From Sphaerospermopsis torques-reginae ITEP-024 (lineage in GTDB: Bacteria; Cyanobacteriota; Cyanobacteriia; Cyanobacteriales; Nostocaceae), in NCBI RefSeq assembly GCF_019598945.1, contig NZ_CP080598.1, forward strand, positions 930,001-994,000: a stretch of DNA of 64,000 nucleotides. Reading direction: 5' to 3'. How positions within the stretch are numbered: position 1 is the stretch's first letter; each line of letters starts with the position of its first letter. A program made the translations under genes and the position numbers. A model generated the notes under the pieces. That model ran no database searches. It was not told where the DNA came from and saw only the letters and a list, made by a program, of their open reading frames with translations. This document shows positions 26,913-36,797 of the stretch, in pieces.

Positions 26913-28448
26913 TTAGTGTAAAAAGTGCCGCACACCAGTTACAACCATCAATAAACCCAGTTCATCAGCAGCTTTGATAGAGTCTTTATCTCGCAGACTT
27001 CCCCCTGGTTGCACAATAGCAGTAATTCCCGCTGCGGCTGCGGTTCTCACGGTATCATCAAAGGGGAAGAAACCATCACTGGCTAAAACTGCACCTTGGG
27101 TTTTTTCTCCTGCTTGTTCAACTGCTATTTTTGTCGAACCTACCCGGTTCATTTGTCCCGCACCTACGCCTAAAGTTGTCCGGTCTTTGCTGATGACAAT
27201 AGCATTAGATTTAACGTGTTTACAAACTTTCCAAGCAAACAACAATTCTGCTAATTCTGCCTGTGTGGGTTGACGTTTGGTGACAACTTGCCATTTAGCG
27301 GTATCTGCAACGATATCATCCGCAGTTTGCGCTAGGAAACCGCCAGCGATCGCTCTTACAGTTTCTTTGGGTCCAGTGAGCAAATCTGGTAAAATCAGAA
27401 CTCTGACATTACCTTTCTTAGTTAAAATTTCCTGGGCTTCTTGATCACAACTCGGTGCAACCACGCATTCTAAAAATGTCTTCGTTAATTCCGTCGCTGT
27501 GGCTGCATCAATAGCCCGGTTTAAAGCCACAATACCACCAAAAGCTGAGGTAGAATCAGCATTAAAAGCTTTTTGATAAGCGTCGAAAATACTTTCTGCT
27601 TCCGCAGTTCCACAGGGGTTAGTGTGTTTAATAATTGTCGCTGCTGGACTTGCGGTAAATTCAGCAATAATGCGTCGTGCAGCTTCTAAATCTACCAAAT
27701 TATTATAACTGAGTTCCTTACCTTGCAGTTTAGTTGCTGCTGCCCAACCTGTGGGTTTAGTTCCGGTTTGATACCAAGCTGCGGGTTGATGGGGGTTTTC
27801 TCCATAACGCAGAGGTTGAATTTGTGTACCGGAAACGGTGTAAGTTTCTGGTAAACCTTCACTTTGCGTACCCGCTAGATAAGCTGCAATGGCGTTATCA
27901 TAACTTGCAGTGTGCAAAAATCCTTTTAAGGCGCATTTTTGACGAAATTCTAAAGAAGCAGAACCATTTTGGCGTAATTCCTGTAAATACTCATCATATT
28001 GAGCCGGATCACATAATACTGTGAGATGGGCAAAGTTTTTTGATGAAGCGCGTAACATTGCCGGACCGCCAATATCAATTTGTTCTACTGCGTCTGCTAA
28101 GGTGACACCAGGTTTAGCAATGGTTTCTTCAAAAGGATAAAGGTTAACGACGACGAGATCAATAGGACGAATTTGGTTATCTTCTAAATCTTTGACATCT
28201 TGCTCAACATCGCGCCGTGCTAAAATACCGCCATGTATGCGGGGATGGAGTGTTTTTACCCGACCGCCTAATATTTCTGGTGAGCCTGTATAATCTGAAA
28301 CCTTGGTAACAGTAATTCCCGCATCTTTCAGGGTTTTGGCTGTTCCCCCACTGCTGATGATATCAAAGCCAAATTCCTCAACCAAGCTGCGGGCTAGGTC
28401 AATTATACCAGTTTTGTTAGATACACTCAGCAATGCTAGACGCGCCAT
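26913..28448 (-). CDS. purH: Bifunctional AICAR transformylase/IMP cyclohydrolase
   Basis: A 511-residue enzyme for the last two steps of purine synthesis. The N-terminal MGS-like IMP cyclohydrolase domain (residues 1-200) includes SVSNKTGI, GGRVKTLHPRIHGGIL and GGPAMLRASSKN. The C-terminal formyltransferase domain (200-511) has IIKHTNPCGTAEAE and SDGFFPFDDTVRTA. Full length. The two Yfr2-like RNAs lie downstream on the same strand but have their own promoter-like boxes. Confidence 0.96.
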   Translation of the reverse strand: MARLALLSVSNKTGIIDLARSLVEEFGFDIISSGGTAKTLKDAGITVTKVSDYTGSPEILGGRVKTLHPRIHGGILARRDVEQDVKDLEDNQIRPIDLVVVNLYPFEETIAKPGVTLADAVEQIDIGGPAMLRASSKNFAHLTVLCDPAQYDEYLQELRQNGSASLEFRQKCALKGFLHTASYDNAIAAYLAGTQSEGLPETYTVSGTQIQPLRYGENPHQPAAWYQTGTKPTGWAAATKLQGKELSYNNLVDLEAARRIIAEFTASPAATIIKHTNPCGTAEAESIFDAYQKAFNADSTSAFGGIVALNRAIDAATATELTKTFLECVVAPSCDQEAQEILTKKGNVRVLILPDLLTGPKETVRAIAGGFLAQTADDIVADTAKWQVVTKRQPTQAELAELLFAWKVCKHVKSNAIVISKDRTTLGVGAGQMNRVGSTKIAVEQAGEKTQGAVLASDGFFPFDDTVRTAAAAGITAIVQPGGSLRDKDSIKAADELGLLMVVTGVRHFLH

Positions 28449-28654
28449 AGTTCCCCTGTTTATTTTGGATTACAGTTTTGCAAATAGATGATTATTGTAC
28501 CTAATGGGGTGCTGTTGGGAAATACGGAAAAACGAACCACAGAGGAAAGAGGAAGAAATGAACCACGAAGACACGAAGAACACGAAGAGAAGAGGGTATA
28601 AGAGAGATTTTGCGTAATTAATATCTATATATTGCTGATATCACCAAATATTCT

Positions 28655-28711
<57 letters not shown>

Positions 28712-28717
28712 ATAATA

Positions 28718-29077
28718 TTATTGTTGACTCAATTCAATAATATTTCCATCTGGGTCTTTTGTGAAGAGGGCAGGACGACCGGAAGCACTTTCTTGAAATG
28801 GGTAATTATGACTTTGTAATTCTGTTTTTGCTGCTTCTAAGTCCACAACTGAAAATGCAATGTGGGGGTTACGTCCCCATTTTTCGTTTTGGTTTTCTGT
28901 GGGGACGGATGGGGATACTATTAAATGTATTTGATAGTTACCGAGTTGATACCATGCACCGGGATATTTAAGGGTGCGGTCAATTTTTGCTAGTCCTAAT
29001 ATTGTGCCATAAAAGTGTTCTGAGCGTTCTAAGTCGGTGACGAGGATGGCGGTGTGGAGAGTTTGGGTAATTTGCAT
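28718..29077 (-). CDS. VOC family protein (glyoxalase/dioxygenase fold)
   Basis: A 119-residue single-domain VOC protein with two beta-alpha-beta-beta-beta halves. TLHTAILVTDLERSEHFYG carries the first metal-ligand His, HIAFSVVDLEAAKTEL the second half and FTKDPDGNIIELSQ the final Glu. The reaction (lyase, dioxygenase or resistance) cannot be assigned from this. Confidence 0.85.
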   Translation of the reverse strand: MQITQTLHTAILVTDLERSEHFYGTILGLAKIDRTLKYPGAWYQLGNYQIHLIVSPSVPTENQNEKWGRNPHIAFSVVDLEAAKTELQSHNYPFQESASGRPALFTKDPDGNIIELSQQ

Positions 29078-29193
29078 TTTTGGGTGATATGATAGTGGGT
29101 ATATTTATTTATGGAGCTTGATTATCAAGTAGGTGTTATTATGATTTTGGTTTTGTGATAAAAACTATTAATATAGCAATTGTAGATGCAATT

Positions 29194-29520
29194 ATGACGG
29201 AAATTAAATTTGCGATTGAAGGTGAAGATGCCATCCAAGCTACAGAGGAACTTTTGGCAATTGAGGGCATAACTGGTAACTATACCGTAAATTCAGAAGA
29301 GGTGAAAAAAGAGGCAGTAATTACCACTGTAGCCACTATAATTGGTCTTGTGGGTGGAACTCTGGCCATTGCTGAACAAATTCGCAAATGGTATCAAGAG
29401 TATAAACAAAAACAATCTGGTAAAAAGATTGCTAAAGTTCTGATTGTCGGCCGCAACGGTAGACGATTATTGTTAGAAAATGCTACAATTGAGCAAATTC
29501 GCCAAATTTTAGAATCTTAA
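29194..29520 (+). CDS. Small EACC1-like effector-associated membrane protein
   Basis: A 108-residue protein: N-terminal strand-helix (EIKFAIEGEDAIQATEELLA), a strand (GNYTVNSEEV), one hydrophobic helix VITTVATIIGLVGGTLAIA, and a C-terminal strand-loop-strand with VLIVGRNGRRLLLENATIE. This order matches the effector-associated constant component 1 (EACC1) described in NTPase-driven conflict systems, but the call is by pattern only. The Met at 29194 is chosen over an upstream Val-type start at 29155. It lies 87 bp before the CHAT-STAND-TPR gene, probably in one operon. Confidence 0.5.
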   Translation: MTEIKFAIEGEDAIQATEELLAIEGITGNYTVNSEEVKKEAVITTVATIIGLVGGTLAIAEQIRKWYQEYKQKQSGKKIAKVLIVGRNGRRLLLENATIEQIRQILES

Positions 29521-29607
29521 ACAGAAATATCTCTCAAACCCTCATTTCTCTGTGTTCTCTGCGCCTCTGCGGTTCGTTTATCTTTAAATTCTGAGAATTA
29601 TAACATC

Positions 29608-32600
29608 GTGCAGATTCTTCACCTTGACCTGAAAGCCGTTGTCGGTAATTATGTAGAGTTACGCTACTTTACTAATAATTACAACCAATACGAAAACCGC
29701 ACACTCCTTCTGGGCGAAATTACCGATTTAATTGAGTTAGCAGAAAGAGATTATTACGTTTCCTCATTTGCTGAAGATTATGCAGTGACTGGGTTAAGGC
29801 TGTATAACTGGTTAGATGGGACTGACAGATGGTTACAAAAACTCATCAATCAATATCAGCGTCAAGGAATCATTTTAGCCATTTCAACAGCCGAAAAACT
29901 CGCCCATTTACCTTGGGAAGTCCTGCACGATGGTAAAACCTTTCTCGTTCAACAGTCAATTATTCCTGTGCGGTGGGTATCATCGGACTCTGTAAAAACA
30001 TTGTCTGTGGAGAACAACCCAGAAAACCGCGCTTTACAAGTTTTATTTATGGCTACTTCTCCCCAAGGAGTAGAACCCATATTAGATTATGAAGCAGAAG
30101 AAGCGCGAATTCTGGAAGCGACGGAAAGACAACCTTTAGCTTTGACAGTAGAAGAAAGCGGTTGTTTATCTGAGTTGGGTTATTTAGTGGATGATTACGG
30201 AAAAGATTATTTTGATATTTTCCATATTACCGGTCATGCCACAATTAGCGATGGACAACCCCAATTTATTACCGAAACGGAAACCGGAGAAGCTGATTAT
30301 GCTAGTGCAGAAGATATTAAAGAAGCACTACAATTCCGATTACCCAAATTGATTTTCCTTTCTGGTTGTCGCACTGGACAAGCTGGAAGTAAGGATGCTA
30401 ATTATGGTTCTGTACCTTCAATGGCGGAAGAATTGCTGAATGCTGGTGCAAAAGCCGTTTTAGGATGGGGACAAGCAGTTTCAGCAGTTGAAGCAACAGA
30501 AGCAGCAGCGACATTATATGGAGAATTAGCCGCCGGAAAGCAAATCACCGAAGCGGTGGCAATTACCTATAAAACATTAATCAAAAATAAGGCGCGGGAT
30601 TGGCATTTATTACGATTATATGCGGCGGATAGTTTACCAGGGGAATTGGTGACACCATTGCGGACTCCGAGAAGGAAACCTGCACCACCGCTTTCTGTAA
30701 GTACGGAATTTTTAGATCCTGCGGGAAAAGTGAAAGTCCCCACCCGTGAAAGTTTTGTCGGTCGTCGTCGTCAGTTGCAAAGTTGTTTAAGGACGCTGAC
30801 ACAATCAACGGAAGAAATAGGGGTGTTAATTTATGGGATGGGTGGTTTAGGTAAAAGTAGTTTAGCAGCTAGACTTTGTGACAGACTCCCGATTTTTAAG
30901 CCTGTTGTCTTGATGGGGAGAATTGATGAACCGAGTTTAGTTGATCTGTTAGTGAAAGACTTGGATGATGACGAACAACGGAAACGGCTACAAAATCCTG
31001 ATGAGGAATTGAGATTTAGATTAAAGCGGATATTTCAGCAGTTGTGGGACGCTGGGGAAAAGCCGTTTTTGTTGGTGTTGGATGATTTTGAGGAGAATTT
31101 AGAACCGCGTCAAGATAGCTTTGTCCTGAAAACATCAGCGGTAGAGGTTTTAACAGCTTTGGTTTGGGCAATTCGGGAAACATCCACCAAACATCGTTTA
31201 ATTCTCACCTGTCGTTATGATTTTGAATTTAGCCAGTTGCAGTATTTCTATAAACAGCCCTTGGAGGGAATGCGGGGGGCAGATTTAAGAAAAAAGTGTA
31301 GTCGTCTTGAGGCTTTTAAAACATCCTCGCAGGTAGATGAGGCGTTGAAATCTCAAGCGCGGAGGTTAGCAGACGGAAATCCTCGCTTGTTGGAATGGCT
31401 GGATAAGATTTTGCAAAATTCCACAGTTGACCAAATTGCAATTCTCAATCGTTTAGAAGTTGATGCGGTGGAGTTGCGAGAACAGGTTTTAGCTGAAGCT
31501 TTGCTGCAACAAATGGATGCAACGATGGGGGAAATGTTGTCACAGGGTTTGGTGTTTGAGTTACCAGTCCCCAGGGAAGCATTAACCGCAGTTTGTGAAA
31601 ATATCCCCTATTTGGAAAATTATATCAATCGGGCGGTGGCGTTGGGATTATTGGAAGTTAGTCCTGATGAGTCATTGCGAGTACCGAGAATTTTGCCGTT
31701 GACGTTATCCACTCATGTAAAAACCCTGCATCAACAAGCGGCTGAGGTGTTGTATCGTCTGTGGTTGGAAGAAGCAGAAACTTCAACAGAGGAAGAATGC
31801 CTAGAAATTCATCGGTTAGGGTTGTTAGGGGAACAAGGGGAAATTGCTTCAAGAGTAGGAATGGTTTTAACACAGAAGTGGATGAATACTAGGCGATTTC
31901 GTGAAACCTTAAATCTGTGCAACTCTACCTTAAACATAGTTAGAGACTATAACATTTTGCATCAACTAGCACGATCTGAAGAAAGACTTGGAGACACTCA
32001 ACAAGCACAGCAACATTATCAACAAGCATTAGAACTCTGTCTACCAACAGATAACACCACAAAAGCGGTAATTATTAATAACTTAGCTAATATCTACGCC
32101 AGCAAGGGAAACACAGAGGAAGCACTCACCCTCTACCAGCAGTCTTTAGAAATCCATCAAAGCATTGGCAATCTCCCAGGTCAACCCTCGACTTTGAGCA
32201 ATTTAGCTCGTATCTACACCAAAACTGGAAAAATAGAGGAAGCGATCGCCCTCCACCAGCAGTCTTTAGAAATCCATAAAAAAATAGAGGATGAAATCGC
32301 TGACTATCCCCAGTCTTCACTATTCTTGGACCAATTAGCTGGTGCTAAAGCCTCAACTTTGCACCAATTAGCTGGTATCTACGTGGACAAGGGAAACATA
32401 GAGGAAGCACTCGCTCTCTACCAGCAGTCTTTAGAAATCAATGAAAGCATTGGCAAGCTCGAAGGTCAAGCCACTAATTTGTACCAATTAGCTGGTATCT
32501 ACGTGGACACGGGAAAAATAGAGGAAGCACTCGCCCTCTATCATCAGTCTTTAGAAATCTCTGAAAGCATTGGGTATCTCGAAGGTCAAGCCTCGACTTT

Positions 32601-34197
32601 GCACCAATTAGGTGTTATCTACAAGAACACAGGCAAAATCAAAGAAGCGATCACCCTCTACAAGCAGTCTTTAAAAATCAATACAAGCATTAGCAATGTC
32701 AAAACTAAAGCCTCGACTTTGCACGAATTAGGTTATATCTACGAGAACACAGGCAAAATCGAAGAAGCGATCACCTTCTACCAAGAGTCTTTAAAACTTA
32801 GTGAAAGCATTGGGGATGTGCAAGGACAAGCTACTACTTTGCACCAATTAGGTTATATCTACGCCAACACAGGTAATATGGAGGAAGCGATCACCTTCTA
32901 CCAAGAGTCTTTAAAACTTAGTGAAAGCATTGGGGATGTCAAAACTAAAGCTGCAACTTTGAACAATTTAGCTATTATCTACACCAACACAGGTAACATA
33001 GAGGAAGCGATCGCCCTCTACCAACACTCTTTAAAACTTACTGAAAGCATTGGCGATGTCAAAACTAAAGCTGCAACTTTGAACAATTTAGCTAGTATCT
33101 ACACCAACACAGGTAACATAGAGGAAGCGATCGCCCTCTACCAACACTCTTTAAAACTTACTGAAAGCATTGGCGATGTCAAAACTAAAGCTGCAACTTT
33201 GAACAATTTAGCTAGTATCTACACCAACACAAGTAACATAGAGGAAGCGATCGCCCTCTACCAACAGTCTTTAAAACTTACTGAAAGCATTGGGGATGTC
33301 AAAACTAAAGCTGCAACTTTGAAAAAGTTAGCTATTAACTACACCAAGACAGGTAAAATCGAAGAAGCGATCACCTGCTACCAACAGTTATTAGAAATCA
33401 ATGAGAGCATTGGGGATGTGCAAGGAAAAGCTGCAACTTTGCACAAATTAGGTTATATATACGCGGATACAGACAAAATCGAAGAAGCGATCGCCTGCTA
33501 CCAACAGTCTTTAAAAATCAATGAAAGCACAGGCGATGTGCAAGGAAAAGCCGCTAATTTGCAAGGATTAGGACGTACTTACGCCAAGACGAGCAAAATC
33601 GAAGAAGCGATCACCCTCTACCAGCAGTCTTTAAAAATCAATGAAAGCATTGGGAATGTCCGAGGAAAAGCCTCTACTTTAAACAATTTAGCTATTATCT
33701 ACACCAAGACAGGCAAAATCGAAGAAGCGATCGACCTCTACCAACAGTCTTTACAACTTACTGAAAGCATTGGGGATGTGCAAGGGAAAGCCGCTACTTT
33801 GAACAATTTAGCTAGTATCTACGCGGACACAGGCAAAGTCGAAGAAGCGATCGCCCTCTACCAACAGTCTTTAAAGCTTACTGAAAGCATTGGGGATGTC
33901 AAAACTAAAGCTGCAACTTTGAACAATTTAGCTAGGATCTACGCGGACACAGGTAAAAGAGATGAAGCGATCGCCCTCTTTCAGCAGTTCGTAGAAATCA
34001 ATGAAAGTATTGGTGATGTCCAAGCTGAACCGTTAAAATTAACAATGTTAGGCTTGATTGCAGCACAAAAAAAAGATTTTGTGACTGCACTTGAATATTT
34101 ACACCAGTCTTTAGAGATATTGCAGCAAATCAAATCTCCCCATGCTGAGACAGTGAGGGGAATTATCAACGATGTGCAACAAATGGCAAAGAGTTAA
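29608..34197 (+). CDS. CHAT protease - STAND NTPase - TPR protein
   Basis: A 1529-residue protein with a GTG start. Residues 1-340 hold a CHAT caspase-like domain with catalytic His in HITGHA (206-210) and Cys254 in LSGCRTG. Residues 380-700 are an NB-ARC/STAND NTPase: FVGRRRQLQS, Walker A GMGGLGKSS (410-418), Walker B FLLVLDDFEE (Asp492-493), then a winged-helix region. From about 770 to 1525 come some 18 tetratricopeptide repeats, 40 residues each. Known relatives act as switches: TPRs sense a ligand, the NTPase oligomerises, the protease cuts a target and may kill the cell or stop a phage. Both catalytic residues are present, so it looks active. Confidence 0.85.
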   Translation: MQILHLDLKAVVGNYVELRYFTNNYNQYENRTLLLGEITDLIELAERDYYVSSFAEDYAVTGLRLYNWLDGTDRWLQKLINQYQRQGIILAISTAEKLAHLPWEVLHDGKTFLVQQSIIPVRWVSSDSVKTLSVENNPENRALQVLFMATSPQGVEPILDYEAEEARILEATERQPLALTVEESGCLSELGYLVDDYGKDYFDIFHITGHATISDGQPQFITETETGEADYASAEDIKEALQFRLPKLIFLSGCRTGQAGSKDANYGSVPSMAEELLNAGAKAVLGWGQAVSAVEATEAAATLYGELAAGKQITEAVAITYKTLIKNKARDWHLLRLYAADSLPGELVTPLRTPRRKPAPPLSVSTEFLDPAGKVKVPTRESFVGRRRQLQSCLRTLTQSTEEIGVLIYGMGGLGKSSLAARLCDRLPIFKPVVLMGRIDEPSLVDLLVKDLDDDEQRKRLQNPDEELRFRLKRIFQQLWDAGEKPFLLVLDDFEENLEPRQDSFVLKTSAVEVLTALVWAIRETSTKHRLILTCRYDFEFSQLQYFYKQPLEGMRGADLRKKCSRLEAFKTSSQVDEALKSQARRLADGNPRLLEWLDKILQNSTVDQIAILNRLEVDAVELREQVLAEALLQQMDATMGEMLSQGLVFELPVPREALTAVCENIPYLENYINRAVALGLLEVSPDESLRVPRILPLTLSTHVKTLHQQAAEVLYRLWLEEAETSTEEECLEIHRLGLLGEQGEIASRVGMVLTQKWMNTRRFRETLNLCNSTLNIVRDYNILHQLARSEERLGDTQQAQQHYQQALELCLPTDNTTKAVIINNLANIYASKGNTEEALTLYQQSLEIHQSIGNLPGQPSTLSNLARIYTKTGKIEEAIALHQQSLEIHKKIEDEIADYPQSSLFLDQLAGAKASTLHQLAGIYVDKGNIEEALALYQQSLEINESIGKLEGQATNLYQLAGIYVDTGKIEEALALYHQSLEISESIGYLEGQASTLHQLGVIYKNTGKIKEAITLYKQSLKINTSISNVKTKASTLHELGYIYENTGKIEEAITFYQESLKLSESIGDVQGQATTLHQLGYIYANTGNMEEAITFYQESLKLSESIGDVKTKAATLNNLAIIYTNTGNIEEAIALYQHSLKLTESIGDVKTKAATLNNLASIYTNTGNIEEAIALYQHSLKLTESIGDVKTKAATLNNLASIYTNTSNIEEAIALYQQSLKLTESIGDVKTKAATLKKLAINYTKTGKIEEAITCYQQLLEINESIGDVQGKAATLHKLGYIYADTDKIEEAIACYQQSLKINESTGDVQGKAANLQGLGRTYAKTSKIEEAITLYQQSLKINESIGNVRGKASTLNNLAIIYTKTGKIEEAIDLYQQSLQLTESIGDVQGKAATLNNLASIYADTGKVEEAIALYQQSLKLTESIGDVKTKAATLNNLARIYADTGKRDEAIALFQQFVEINESIGDVQAEPLKLTMLGLIAAQKKDFVTALEYLHQSLEILQQIKSPHAETVRGIINDVQQMAKS
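32461..34020 (+). repeat. 120-bp coding tandem repeats (13 in register)
   Basis: Thirteen TPR units of exactly 120 bp follow each other without an indel. The three at 32941, 33061 and 33181 differ by only one and three bases between neighbours. Most units from 32980 on carry gaagcgatcgcc, so a HIP1 site or near-HIP1 site recurs at the same place. This indicates recent expansion or gene conversion. Confidence 0.95.
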
Positions 34198-34319
34198 GGT
34201 ATTTTATTAAACTTCCAAATTTTGATAATGCTGTAAAAAATCTGCGTTTTATCAGTCAATTTGCGATGAAGATATAACACTTTATAGTATAATTTTATCG
34301 CCAGCAATAACAAATTAAG

Positions 34320-34679
34320 ATGAGCGGAATTGATCGTGAAATTACCCTAGAAACCAGAACCAGTCTGATTGAAAAACATCTTCCCGGAACAAAAAAATCC
34401 CAAAGAGAACTTGAAACCGAAGGACTAGCTTTTCTCTTTAACGATCAACAAACAATGGAAAGAGTTGCATCTGAGATAAAACTTAGAGGAGAACCAACAG
34501 GAATAGAAGATACAGAAGATAAATATGAGCGATATGGATTATATTTTACTGAACCAATTGGTTATATACTAAAAGCAGACGGTACTCGAATCCCCCTGCA
34601 TTACGGTGAAATAAAAATTAAGAAAACTACAGGTAAGTATCATGTCATACCTCGCACAAAACCCCGTACAACCTACTGA
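34320..34679 (+). CDS. Hypothetical protein, DUF6972-like
   Basis: A 119-residue basic protein. The C-terminal half RYGLYFTEPIGYILKADGTR, then IPLHYGEIKI and YHVIPRTKP resembles a short domain seen in cyanobacterial proteins (possibly DUF6972) and at the ends of some polymorphic-toxin-like proteins. The function is unknown. Its last 38 bp overlap the following gene in another frame, so the two form a tight pair 120 bp behind the CHAT-STAND gene. Confidence 0.55.
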   Translation: MSGIDREITLETRTSLIEKHLPGTKKSQRELETEGLAFLFNDQQTMERVASEIKLRGEPTGIEDTEDKYERYGLYFTEPIGYILKADGTRIPLHYGEIKIKKTTGKYHVIPRTKPRTTY

Positions 34680-34929
34680 AATCACTCAAATATCAGAACA
34701 AGAAACTGAATGGGAGTTTGCAGAAATCTGGGTAGATACTCTAATATCTCCTCCTTATATTCTGATGTTAGTCAAAGAACAATCAGGAAAATTCTGTATT
34801 CATAACCCTGCACAAAACTATAAAATTATCTTTAGCAGTGACAATTATGAAGCCGCTAAAATGTGGCTACTAGAGGATGAATATGAGCGATTGAATAGTC
34901 GTATTTTACAACAAGATTCTGATGATTAA
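34642..34929 (+). CDS. Small hypothetical protein, partner of the preceding gene
   Basis: A 95-residue acidic protein (many Glu and Asp, ending LQQDSDD) without recognisable domain. It overlaps the preceding basic protein gene by 38 bp. The basic/acidic pairing and overlap recall toxin-immunity or chaperone-client pairs, but nothing in the sequence proves that. Confidence 0.55.
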   Translation: MSYLAQNPVQPTEITQISEQETEWEFAEIWVDTLISPPYILMLVKEQSGKFCIHNPAQNYKIIFSSDNYEAAKMWLLEDEYERLNSRILQQDSDD

Positions 34930-35012
34930 GATTAAAAGAGAAAGTGAATCCCTTGAAAACATTGAAATCCTTAGATGATGTGGTTCGTTTAAAAAAAATT
35001 AGTAAAAAAATT

Positions 35013-35039
35013 GTAGGATGCGTTACTAACACACCCTAC
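35013..35039. terminator. Imperfect hairpin between convergent genes
   Basis: GTAGGATGCGTT and AACACACCCTAC form a stem with two mismatches and a short loop, between the small gene ending at 34929 and the convergent glycosyltransferase. Similar sequences are scattered through cyanobacterial genomes. Confidence 0.4.
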
Positions 35040-35053
35040 CTATCTTGCTTTTC

Positions 35054-36457
35054 TTAATGTACAGCCCCAGTATGTACAGTTTTCACCCACTTCAGCCTTT
35101 TAGGACGAACCGACATCCGGGCAGTAGTGCTACTCATCACCATCAACCAATGCAACATATAAATACTGCCGCGAATGGTTTGCAGAAGTAACACCAAATA
35201 ATTAGATGTTTTTTGATCTTGGCGTGTGCGCTGTAACCCAGCAAACATCCCCACAAAAGACATCGTTACTGATAAACCAGTAATAGGGGCTAAAATGGGT
35301 GGACGATGGCGAATTACAGACATTAATAAATCGGGTACTGCTGCTGTCGGTAAAATATACATAATCAGCAGAAAAATCAGTAAATCCACAGTTTTCCGCG
35401 TTCCCATGCGGTTTTTGAGGATTAGATCCCAGTAATCTAAATAACGTTGATAACCACCCTCAGCCCATCGGTTACGTTGATGCCAAAGGGCGATCGCAGT
35501 AGTTACACCTTCTTCCTGTACAGGGGGATAGAACATACATTCAATATCCCACTGATCCAAATTCAAACGGATAGTCAAATCTAAATCATCGGTGATAGTT
35601 TCCTCATTCCAACCACCACAGCTATCCAAAGCTTGACGGCGGACAAATTGACCATTTCCCCGCAGTTCACCCAGTCCACCAATAGCGGTTCTTTGTTGTT
35701 GAAACCAAGTATCAACAGCCATTTCCGCCATTTGTCCCTTAGTCCAGAAATTTTCCTTAGCGTTGGCGATCGCCTTTCGCACCTGCACCGCCCCCACCTG
35801 TTCCCTTTGGAACACAGGCACAACCTGTAACAATAAATCTGGGTTAACTTGGGCATCCGCATCAAACACCGCAATAATATCGCCCTTAGTCATAGGTAAT
35901 ACCTGATTCAAAGCCCCAGACTTACCGCCAATAGCATCAGCAGAACGTCTGAAAACCTTGAGTTGCTTGTATTCTTCCTGTAGTTCTGCTAATAACTGTG
36001 GTGTTTTGTCCGTACTATGATCATCAATAATCCAGACTTCATATTCACCATTAGCATATTCTAAACTACAAAGATTTTTCACTAATCTGCCTATGACCGC
36101 TTCTTCATTTTTGGCAGCCACCAACACAGAAACACGGGGTAAATCTCCCTGTATTTCTTTATGATGGTGGCGGGGTCTAGCAAAAATAATCCTGAAAGCA
36201 TGAATGCTTAAAATTGCCGTCAATCCAAGAATAAAAATAGAACCCCAGGAAACCAAATGTAAAGCAATAGTTCCACCCCAAACCACAGTTAACATGAGGG
36301 CAGCTTTGGGTCTACGTCCTTGAAAGCGCGATGAAGAATAAACAGTCTTGATCCCTTCCGTTAACTCCTCCTCTGTTGAAAGGTCAGACAGCAGGGAGTT
36401 AAGAGGGTCAGAATTTTCGTTGTAAGCGTCGTTTTCCGGCCAGGAATTCGCTGGCAT
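35054..36457 (-). CDS. Membrane glycosyltransferase family 2
   Basis: A 467-residue processive-type GT2 enzyme. Hydrophobic helices lie near residues 55-90 and 345-440, with a cytoplasmic GT-A domain between them: SVLVAAKNEEAVIGRLV, IIDDHSTDKT, AVFDADAQ, TITDDLDLTI and the acceptor motif QRNRWAEGG. It probably polymerises or transfers a sugar for an exopolysaccharide or envelope glycolipid. No partner genes adjoin. Confidence 0.88.
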   Translation of the reverse strand: MPANSWPENDAYNENSDPLNSLLSDLSTEEELTEGIKTVYSSSRFQGRRPKAALMLTVVWGGTIALHLVSWGSIFILGLTAILSIHAFRIIFARPRHHHKEIQGDLPRVSVLVAAKNEEAVIGRLVKNLCSLEYANGEYEVWIIDDHSTDKTPQLLAELQEEYKQLKVFRRSADAIGGKSGALNQVLPMTKGDIIAVFDADAQVNPDLLLQVVPVFQREQVGAVQVRKAIANAKENFWTKGQMAEMAVDTWFQQQRTAIGGLGELRGNGQFVRRQALDSCGGWNEETITDDLDLTIRLNLDQWDIECMFYPPVQEEGVTTAIALWHQRNRWAEGGYQRYLDYWDLILKNRMGTRKTVDLLIFLLIMYILPTAAVPDLLMSVIRHRPPILAPITGLSVTMSFVGMFAGLQRTRQDQKTSNYLVLLLQTIRGSIYMLHWLMVMSSTTARMSVRPKRLKWVKTVHTGAVH

Positions 36458-36618
36458 AGTTTAATTTAAGTAAAAAACCACTATTTGTTTAAAGTTTACA
36501 GTTTTTACAGCAGAAAACCCACAATTAGGTATTTAGCAATGCGCTTTATCCCGACTGATTTAACCTGTCGCTTTTTGAGCTTGTCCTAAGTTGACAATTT
36601 AATAGACAAAACTATACT

Positions 36619-36689
36619 TATATTGACAAAAATCAATATATTTTCAGGAAAAAATCAACTACTTGATATATAATACGGTGATATCAAGT
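36619..36689. promoter_or_regulatory. Two adjacent inverted repeats, possible operators
   Basis: TATATTGA-N6-TCAATATA at 36619-36640 and ACTTGATAT-N11-ATATCAAGT at 36661-36689, both perfect, share the core TTGA/TCAA. They lie between the divergent glycosyltransferase and ebsA-like genes, so a dimeric regulator could act on either. Confidence 0.4.
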
Positions 36690-36797
36690 ATTGAATTGAG
36701 ACTATTGCCGACGCGAAAACCAAGCAATGATGGTGGTAGTCTTTTTCAGAAAGTTAATTGGAACACAATCGCGTTGGGCTACACCGTGAAAGTCTAC

